From Kitasatospora acidiphila (lineage in GTDB: Bacteria; Actinomycetota; Actinomycetes; Streptomycetales; Streptomycetaceae), in assembly GCF_006636205.1 (NCBI RefSeq), contig NZ_VIGB01000003.1, positions 5,632,501-5,696,500 on the forward strand: a stretch of 64,000 nt of DNA, given 5' to 3'. A model generated the notes under the pieces. The model did no database searches. It was not told the DNA's origin and was given only the letters and a program-made list of their open reading frames with translations. Shown here one piece after another: positions 58,461-64,000 of this stretch (positions are counted from its first letter, which is position 1; each line of letters starts with the position of its first letter). The position numbers and the translations under genes were made by a program.

Positions 58461-59024
58461 TCAGGAGCGGCGCCGCCGGTGGTGCGCGACGGCGGCGGCC
58501 GCCGTGCCCAGCAGGGTGACGCCGGCCAGCGCCTCCGGGACGTTCGGCCCGGTGCTGCCGCCCAGGCCCGCGTGGCTGGCCCCGCTCGGGCCGCTGGGAC
58601 GGCCGCTCGGGTCACCGTGCTCCTGGTGGTCGCCGCGGCCCGGCACGCCGCCGTGCACCGTGATGGTGGTGGTCGCCTTGTGCTTGGTGGCAGTGGTGCA
58701 GGTGATGGTCACGTCGTAGACGCCGGGCCGGGCATGCTCGGGGACCGTGGCGACCGCGCCGACCAGGCCCCGCAGCGCGCCGAGCTTGACCGCCGGGATG
58801 CCCTCGGCGGGGCCGGTGGACGCGCTGCCGGCTTGCTCGCGCGCCTTGAAGGTGGCCTGGCCGCCCGCGTTGTCGCAGTTGCCGCCGTCGAACAGGGTGA
58901 AGTGACCACCGGGGGAGACCGGGTCCGGCTCGATGACGACCGGGTTGGCGGCGGCCGGGTTGGCGGCGGCCAACCCGGCGGCCAGGGCGAGCAGCCCGGT
59001 GGCGGCGAAGTGACGAGCACGCAT
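58461..59024 (-). CDS. Secreted protein with C-terminal membrane anchor
   Basis: 187 residues. Signal peptide 1-27 (ending A-N-P-A-A-A-N), an Ig-like outer domain with Cys49 and Cys109 that may pair, a Gly/Ser/Pro-rich stalk, a C-terminal hydrophobic segment (about 162-180) and R-R-R-R-S. The layout is that of cell-wall-anchored proteins, but there is no LPXTG or LAXTG; the nearest candidate is G-G-S-T-G-P-N. Convergent to the MFS gene. Confidence 0.87.
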   Translation of the reverse strand: MRARHFAATGLLALAAGLAAANPAAANPVVIEPDPVSPGGHFTLFDGGNCDNAGGQATFKAREQAGSASTGPAEGIPAVKLGALRGLVGAVATVPEHARPGVYDVTITCTTATKHKATTTITVHGGVPGRGDHQEHGDPSGRPSGPSGASHAGLGGSTGPNVPEALAGVTLLGTAAAAVAHHRRRRS

Positions 59025-59175
59025 GGCGAGGGATTCCTTACGAACGGTGAGTGTCCTGAACACCAGGGGACGGGCTCCGCGGCCCCGCCGCACCCCGAGC
59101 GGACCGGCCGCGGGCCGGGAAAACCGGCTGCTACCTGGGGTGATGTCCGATCACCCGGGGTAGCGCCGAACGGGG

Positions 59176-60435
59176 TCAGCCAGCCTTGCCGAGGTAGCTC
59201 GACCAGCCGCCGGCCGGGCTCTCGCCGACCCCGAGCGCCTGCAGCTTGCGCAGCACCCCCGGGTCCTGCGCCTCCAGCCACTGCACCAGCTGGCGGAACG
59301 AGACCAGCCGCACCTCGGGCTTGCCGGCGATGGTCCGCAGCACCTCCTCCACCGCGTTCATGTAGATGCCGCCGTTCCACTGCTCGAAGTGGTTGCCGAT
59401 GTACATCGGCGCGCGGTTGGTGGTGTAGGCGCGTTCGAATCCCATCAGGTAGGCGTCCCGGGCCTGCTTCTGCCAGGCGTCCTGCATCACCGGATTGCCC
59501 TTGGGGTCGTCGCCCGACTGGTTGTACATGATGTTGTAGTCCATCGACAGGACCTGGAAGGAGTGCCCGGGGAACGGGATGGACTGCAGCGGCATGTCCC
59601 AGAGCGCGCCGCCCTGGAACTTCTGCGGCCACACCTGCAGCCCGCCCGGGCCGCTGGCGTCGTACTTCCAGCCGCGGGCGGCCGCGGTCGGCAGCAGGGC
59701 GCGCTGGCCCTCCAGGCAGGGGGTGCGGCCGCCGATCAGCTCCTTGCGGTAGTCGAAGGGCAGCGCGGGCAGATCGCTGAAGCCGGTGTTGGTCCTCCAC
59801 TTCATGACGAAGTCCATGGCCTGCTGGATCTCGCTCTCCCACTCGGCGGACGACCAGCGGCCGACCCCGTTGCCGCCGCAGAAGTGGCCGTTGAAGTGGG
59901 TGCCGATCTCGTGGCCGTCCAGCCAGGCCGCGCCGACCTGGGTCAGCGTGGCGTGGATGTGGTCGTCGGCCAGGTAGCCGATGTCGGAGGCGCCGATCCG
60001 GTGCTGGGGCGGGCGGTAGAGCTCCTTCTTGCCCTCGGGCAGCGTGTAGATGCCGCTCAGGAAGAACGTCATCGAGGCGTTGTGCTGGTTGGCCAGGGTG
60101 CGGAACCGGGAGAAGAGCTTGTTGTCCAGCTCGCCCGCGCCGTCCCAGGAGAACACCACGAACTGCGGCGGGCGCTGGCCCAGCTCCAGGGGTTCCGGGA
60201 CGGGCTGGTTGGGCTGCGGGCCGGTGTCGGAGGTGGAGCCGTCGCCGATCATCACGGCGGGCGGCTTGGCCGGGGTGCTGGGGGTCGCCGGCGAGGACGA
60301 TCGTCCCGCCGCCGCAGCCCCGGCCGGAGCCGCCTGGTGGCCGGCGGCGGCGGGTCGGGCGCAGCCGGCGGCCACCGTGGCGGCGGCGGTGGCGGCGCCG
60401 GCCGCGAGCAGGGAACGGCGGGACAGGGCGTCCAT
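59176..60435 (-). CDS. Tat lipoprotein, polysaccharide-deacetylase-like
   Basis: 419 residues from ATG 60435. The signal has both twin arginine (L-S-R-R-S-L-L-A-A) and lipobox (T-V-A-A-G-C), so it is predicted to be a Tat-exported lipoprotein. The domain begins F-V-V-F-S-W-D-G-A-G-E and continues with H-E-I-G-T-H-F-N-G-H, matching NodB metal-site positions (Asp, His, His). The deacetylase activity is plausible but the substrate is unknown; members of this family are seen beside MprF-like genes. Confidence 0.88.
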   Translation of the reverse strand: MDALSRRSLLAAGAATAAATVAAGCARPAAAGHQAAPAGAAAAGRSSSPATPSTPAKPPAVMIGDGSTSDTGPQPNQPVPEPLELGQRPPQFVVFSWDGAGELDNKLFSRFRTLANQHNASMTFFLSGIYTLPEGKKELYRPPQHRIGASDIGYLADDHIHATLTQVGAAWLDGHEIGTHFNGHFCGGNGVGRWSSAEWESEIQQAMDFVMKWRTNTGFSDLPALPFDYRKELIGGRTPCLEGQRALLPTAAARGWKYDASGPGGLQVWPQKFQGGALWDMPLQSIPFPGHSFQVLSMDYNIMYNQSGDDPKGNPVMQDAWQKQARDAYLMGFERAYTTNRAPMYIGNHFEQWNGGIYMNAVEEVLRTIAGKPEVRLVSFRQLVQWLEAQDPGVLRKLQALGVGESPAGGWSSYLGKAG

Positions 60436-60687
60436 GATCACTCCAAGTCGGTGCGACGTGCACGGTTGCGTCCCAACGGCTGTGCGGTTTCCGATTGGTG
60501 GTTCTCTGTCCGCTGATTGACCGTTATGGGCGATTTGTCACAGAATCGCATGATCTGACCTGGATGGCGGCCCCGGCGGGTGTTCAACCGTCCGTTAGGA
60601 CCAGCCGATCGGCGTGTCGACGCGTCAGCCGGAGCGAACGATCATTCAGATTGAAACGCAGGCAGGGTGGGAGGAGCGCGGGTCGCC

Positions 60688-63294
60688 ATGTGGCAGTCGG
60701 TACTGAATGCCTACCACTCCCGAGTCGTCGAGCCCGGCCGGCAGCCGCTCTTCCTGCTGCTGCTCGGCCTGATCGCCGCCTTCCTCTTCATCCGGTTGAG
60801 CACCAGGCTGATCCGCCGCGGCACCCCCTGGTGGCCCGGCAACGTCACCCCCGGCGGCCTGCACATCCACCACGTGGTCTTCGGCCAGGCGCTGATGCTG
60901 GTCGCCGGGGTCGGCGGCTTCACGCTGCACAGCCCGAGCGGCCACCTGCGCGAGGCGTTCGCGCTGGCCTTCGGGATCGGCTGCGGCCTGGTCCTCGACG
61001 AGTTCGCGCTGGTGCTGCACCTGGAGGACGTCTACTGGAAGGAGCAGGGCCGCAAGTCGGTGGACGCGGTGATCCTGGCCGCAGCACTGATCGGCCTGCT
61101 GCTGCTCGGCCAGCTCCCGCTCGGCGGGTTCGTCGGCAAGGTCTCGCCCTCCCAACTGGCGGTGGCCGGCGCACTGCTGGTGCTGGTGGTGGTCAGCCTG
61201 CTCAAGGGCAAGCTGTGGACGGGCCTGCTCGGCGTGATGATCCCGCTGCTCGCGGTGGTCGGCGCGATCCGGCTGGCCCGCCCCGGCAGCCCCTGGGCCC
61301 GCTGGCGCTACCGCAGCCGCCCGCGCCGGATGGCCCGCGCCGAGCGCCGCGAGGCCCGGGTGCACCGGCGGCTGATGGCCGTCAAGACGGCCGCCTACAA
61401 CCTGCTGGCCGGCGCTCCCGACGTGACCGCCGAACCGGCCGCCGCCGCCGCGCCGCCGCTCGCCGCACCCGCGCAGGTGCCGCCGCCGCCCGCTCGCTGG
61501 CGGCAGCGCTGCGGCGGCTACGCCGAGTGGTACCTGCGGATCGCCGCCGCGGTCAACCTGCTGACCGGTCTGGTCACGCCGTTCCGGGAGCGGGTGCACA
61601 AGGTCGACAGCGGCGAGTACTTCACCCCCGTGCTGTTCACCGCCGGCTTCACCGCCGCGCTGTTCGCCGCCCTGCTGGCCGTGATGCTGCGCCGCCGCAA
61701 GCGGGCCGCCTGGATAGTGGCCACCGCGGTGGTCGCCGGCTACGCCGTGCTGTTCGGGCTGGCCCTGCTGGCGCTGCCCGAGGACCGCGGGCACCCGTTC
61801 AACTGGGTATCGGCCGCCCTCACCGCGAGCGTGCTCGCCGCGCTGCTGCTCAGCCGGCGCGCCTACCAGGTGCGCGGCGCGCACGGCAACGTCCTGATCG
61901 GGCTGAGCAGCGCGGTGGCGGGCGCCGCCCTGGTGCTGGGGCTGGGCGCGGTGCTGATCCGGGCCAGCAGCTCGCCGCCGGTGCCGGACTGGGACGACAG
62001 CGTCCGGTACGCCGCGATCCGCCTCTTCACCACCACGGGCTTCGGCGAACTGGTGCCCACGGTAACCGTCGCCCGCTGGGCCGACCTGGCGATCAACGTG
62101 CTCGCCGCCGCCGTGTTCCTGATCGTGCTGCGGGTCTTCTTCCGCTCCCCGCGCGACCGGGTCTGGCTGCAGCCCGAGGACGAGCAGCGGCTGCGCGCCC
62201 TGCTGGAGCGGCACGGCGCCCGCGACTCGCTGGGCTACTTCGCGCTGCGCCGCGACAAGGCGGTCTGCTGGTCGCCGTCCGGCAAGGCCGCGGTGCTCTA
62301 CCGGGTGGTCAACGGGGTGGCGCTGGCCTCCGGTGACCCGATCGGCGACCCGGAGGCCTGGCCGCAGGCGATCGACCGCTGGCGCGAACTGGCCCGGGCC
62401 AACGCCTGGGTGCCCGCCGTCACCGGCGCCGGCGAGCAGGCCGGCATCGCCTACCGCCGGGCCGGCCTCAAGGCCCTGGAGTTCGGCGACGAGGCGATCG
62501 TGGAGGTGGCGGGCTTCGCCCTGGAGGGACGCTCGATGCGGACCCTGCGGCAGGCATACAACCGGGTCCGCAAGGCCGGCTACACCGCCGTGATCCGCCG
62601 GCACCGGGACATCCCGGAGGCCGAGCTGGCCGAACTGGTGCACCTGGCCGACGCCTGGCGGCACGGGCGCACCGAGCGCGGCTTCACCATGGCGCTCGGC
62701 CGGCTCGGCGACCCGGCCGACGGCGACTGCCTGATGGTCGAGTGCCGCGACGAGAACGACCGCACCTGCGCGCTGCTCAGCTTCGTGCCGTGGGGCGCGC
62801 ACGGCCTCTCGCTGGACCTGATGCGCCGTGACCGGGAGTCGGAGAACGGGCTGGTGGAGTTCCTGGTCACCGAACTGCTGCTGCGCGCCGCGCACGGCGA
62901 GCCCGCGGTCACCCGGGTCTCGCTGAACTTCGCGATGTTCCGCTACGTCTTCGAGGCCGGCGGCAAGCTGGGGGCCGGTCCGGTGCTGCGGCTGTTCCGG
63001 ACCCTTCTGCGGTTCCTCTCCCGCTGGTGGCAGCTGGAGTCGCTGTACCGGGCCAACGCCAAGTACCAGCCGGCCTGGGAGCCGCGGTTCGTGCTCTACG
63101 AGAAGTCCTCCGAACTGCCGGTGATCGCGATCGCCAACGGCATGGCCGAGGGGTTCCTGGTTCGGCCGCGGCTGCTCGGCGTCGGCGCGCTGCGCCGCTC
63201 GTCCACCGATCACCCGTCCGCAGGCGCAGCCGATGCGCGGCGGCGGACCGCCGACTCGGCTGGACCGGGCCGGACCGAAGGGGAGGTGGACTGA
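60688..63294 (+). CDS. Multi-domain membrane protein with MprF-like (DUF2156) C-terminus
   Basis: 868 residues from ATG 60688 (GGGAGGAG 12 bases upstream). Residues about 1-220 form a membrane domain with G-G-L-H-I-H-H and H-L-E-D-V-Y-W, known as a separate integral membrane family. Residues 300-500 contain five or more membrane segments and a channel-like T-T-T-G-F-G-E-L-V-P. The C-terminal 350 residues are the phosphatidylglycerol lysyltransferase-type GNAT-like domain (S-L-G-Y-F-A-L-R-R-D-K, A-S-G-D-P-I-G). It may aminoacylate membrane lipids. The stop overlaps the sortase start (TGATG). Confidence 0.87.
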   Translation: MWQSVLNAYHSRVVEPGRQPLFLLLLGLIAAFLFIRLSTRLIRRGTPWWPGNVTPGGLHIHHVVFGQALMLVAGVGGFTLHSPSGHLREAFALAFGIGCGLVLDEFALVLHLEDVYWKEQGRKSVDAVILAAALIGLLLLGQLPLGGFVGKVSPSQLAVAGALLVLVVVSLLKGKLWTGLLGVMIPLLAVVGAIRLARPGSPWARWRYRSRPRRMARAERREARVHRRLMAVKTAAYNLLAGAPDVTAEPAAAAAPPLAAPAQVPPPPARWRQRCGGYAEWYLRIAAAVNLLTGLVTPFRERVHKVDSGEYFTPVLFTAGFTAALFAALLAVMLRRRKRAAWIVATAVVAGYAVLFGLALLALPEDRGHPFNWVSAALTASVLAALLLSRRAYQVRGAHGNVLIGLSSAVAGAALVLGLGAVLIRASSSPPVPDWDDSVRYAAIRLFTTTGFGELVPTVTVARWADLAINVLAAAVFLIVLRVFFRSPRDRVWLQPEDEQRLRALLERHGARDSLGYFALRRDKAVCWSPSGKAAVLYRVVNGVALASGDPIGDPEAWPQAIDRWRELARANAWVPAVTGAGEQAGIAYRRAGLKALEFGDEAIVEVAGFALEGRSMRTLRQAYNRVRKAGYTAVIRRHRDIPEAELAELVHLADAWRHGRTERGFTMALGRLGDPADGDCLMVECRDENDRTCALLSFVPWGAHGLSLDLMRRDRESENGLVEFLVTELLLRAAHGEPAVTRVSLNFAMFRYVFEAGGKLGAGPVLRLFRTLLRFLSRWWQLESLYRANAKYQPAWEPRFVLYEKSSELPVIAIANGMAEGFLVRPRLLGVGALRRSSTDHPSAGAADARRRTADSAGPGRTEGEVD

Positions 63295-63953
63295 TGGCGA
63301 GACCGGACGGCGGGCCGGCCGGACACCGGAGCCCCTGGTCGGGGGCGGTGCTGCTGGGGGCGGCGATGGTCGCGGGCGCCTGGCTGGTCCAGGACGGCCT
63401 GCACGGCTCGCCGCCGCCGGCCCCCGCACCCGCCGAGGCGCCGGGCGTCGGCGGGGTGCGCCCGGCCGGGCTGAGCGGCACCCCGATGGGCCGGTCGCGG
63501 CCGGTGCGGATCAGCATCCCGGCGATCGGGGTGGACGCCCCGGTCAACGGCGTCGGCCTGGACCCCGAGGGCCACCTGGCCACCCCGCCGGACCAGGACC
63601 GCAACCTGGCCGGCTGGTACCAGGCCGGGGTGACGCCGGGTCAGCGCGGCACCGCCCTGCTGGCCGGGCACGTGGACACCGCGACCGGCCCGGCCGTCTT
63701 CCACGGGCTGGGCGCGCTGCGCCGCGGCGACCGGATCGACGTGCTCCGGGACGACCGCAGCACCGCCTGGTTCACCGTCGACGGAGTCGAGGTCTACCCG
63801 CGCACCGCCTTCCCCGACCAGCAGGTCTACGGCCAGGCCCCGGACCCCCAGCTGCGCCTGATCACCTGCGGCGGCGGCTACCGCAAGGGCGACGGCTACC
63901 AGGGGAACGTGGTGGTCTACGCCCACCTGGCCGGCCACCGCGGACCCGGGTGA
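63294..63953 (+). CDS. Class F-like sortase
   Basis: 219 residues. N-terminal membrane anchor (about 15-35), Pro-rich linker and sortase core: catalytic His in L-L-A-G-H-V-D-T, Cys in L-R-L-I-T-C-G-G and the late N-V-V-V-Y-A. The usual class F Arg should lie near the C-terminus. It attaches or cross-links surface proteins; target signals are not proven. Coupled to the MprF-like gene. Confidence 0.9.
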   Translation: MARPDGGPAGHRSPWSGAVLLGAAMVAGAWLVQDGLHGSPPPAPAPAEAPGVGGVRPAGLSGTPMGRSRPVRISIPAIGVDAPVNGVGLDPEGHLATPPDQDRNLAGWYQAGVTPGQRGTALLAGHVDTATGPAVFHGLGALRRGDRIDVLRDDRSTAWFTVDGVEVYPRTAFPDQQVYGQAPDPQLRLITCGGGYRKGDGYQGNVVVYAHLAGHRGPG

Positions 63954-63956
63954 CGC

Positions 63957-63990
63957 GCTCCCAGCCTTCGGCCGGGGGTGCCCCCGTCTC
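63957..63990. repeat. Dispersed palindromic element, intergenic copy
   Basis: GCTCCCAGCCTTCGGCCGGG then GGTGCCCCCGTCTC, immediately after the sortase stop; here it could form a terminator stem around TTCG. Confidence 0.7.
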
Positions 63991-64000
63991 AGGAACCCAG

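Overview
The window is very GC-rich actinobacterial DNA. Its gene order (mtrA-mtrB-lpqB, hpf, secA, NAD-glutamate dehydrogenase, prfB, ftsE-ftsX, smpB, ssrA, an HU gene, murA) is that of the conserved chromosome core of Streptomyces/Kitasatospora (Streptomycetaceae). This family assignment is inferred from synteny, codon usage and the tmRNA; no 16S gene is present.

Layout. 1-2290 (minus): three linked envelope proteins (DUF4350, DUF4129 and a GPDPase_memb-type membrane protein), divergent from the MtrAB-LpqB envelope-stress operon (2529-7207). 7195-12357: comF, long-form hpf, an orphan NarL-type regulator, a YcaQ-like winged-helix protein and two overlapping GNAT acetyltransferases. 12581-17397: secA, an Rv3235-like protein, a DUF6912 protein and a HAD hydrolase. 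17762-24425: the 180-kDa NAD-glutamate dehydrogenase, then an ECF sigma factor coupled to a CU044_5270-type membrane protein. 24429-30731: a large FHA/P-loop protein divergent from two Hanks-type kinases. 30780-37909: prfB, a 65-residue zinc-ribbon membrane protein, ftsE, ftsX, an S41 peptidase, smpB, an esterase and tmRNA; the two trans-translation partners lie close together. 38041-45338: a HelD-like helicase, NAD-malic enzyme, HU, murA and a YqgE protein.

45346-49936 is the main accessory region. Five minus-strand genes form a tightly coupled operon: SDR-like protein, ACC-synthase-like aminotransferase, AurF-type diiron N-oxygenase, tryptophan 2,3-dioxygenase and kynurenine-formamidase-like hydrolase. 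It reads as a compact tryptophan/kynurenine pathway with an added aryl-N-oxidation step and no kynureninase, and I do not recognise it as a described pathway.

50101-63953: a DUF3039 protein, a family 20 hexosaminidase, a three-subunit xanthine-dehydrogenase-type operon, tRNA-Cys, an MFS exporter, a secreted protein with a C-terminal anchor, a Tat-lipoprotein deacetylase-like protein, an MprF-like membrane fusion and a class F-like sortase.

A property of the whole window must be known before using the coordinates. At least nine genes have their reading frame broken by the loss of one base in a short C or G run (13 sites), and one is also broken by a 16-bp tandem duplication. The protein on each side of every break stays intact and family-like, so these are most likely consensus errors, not pseudogenes. 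Affected genes are annotated here as full-length with the break marked.
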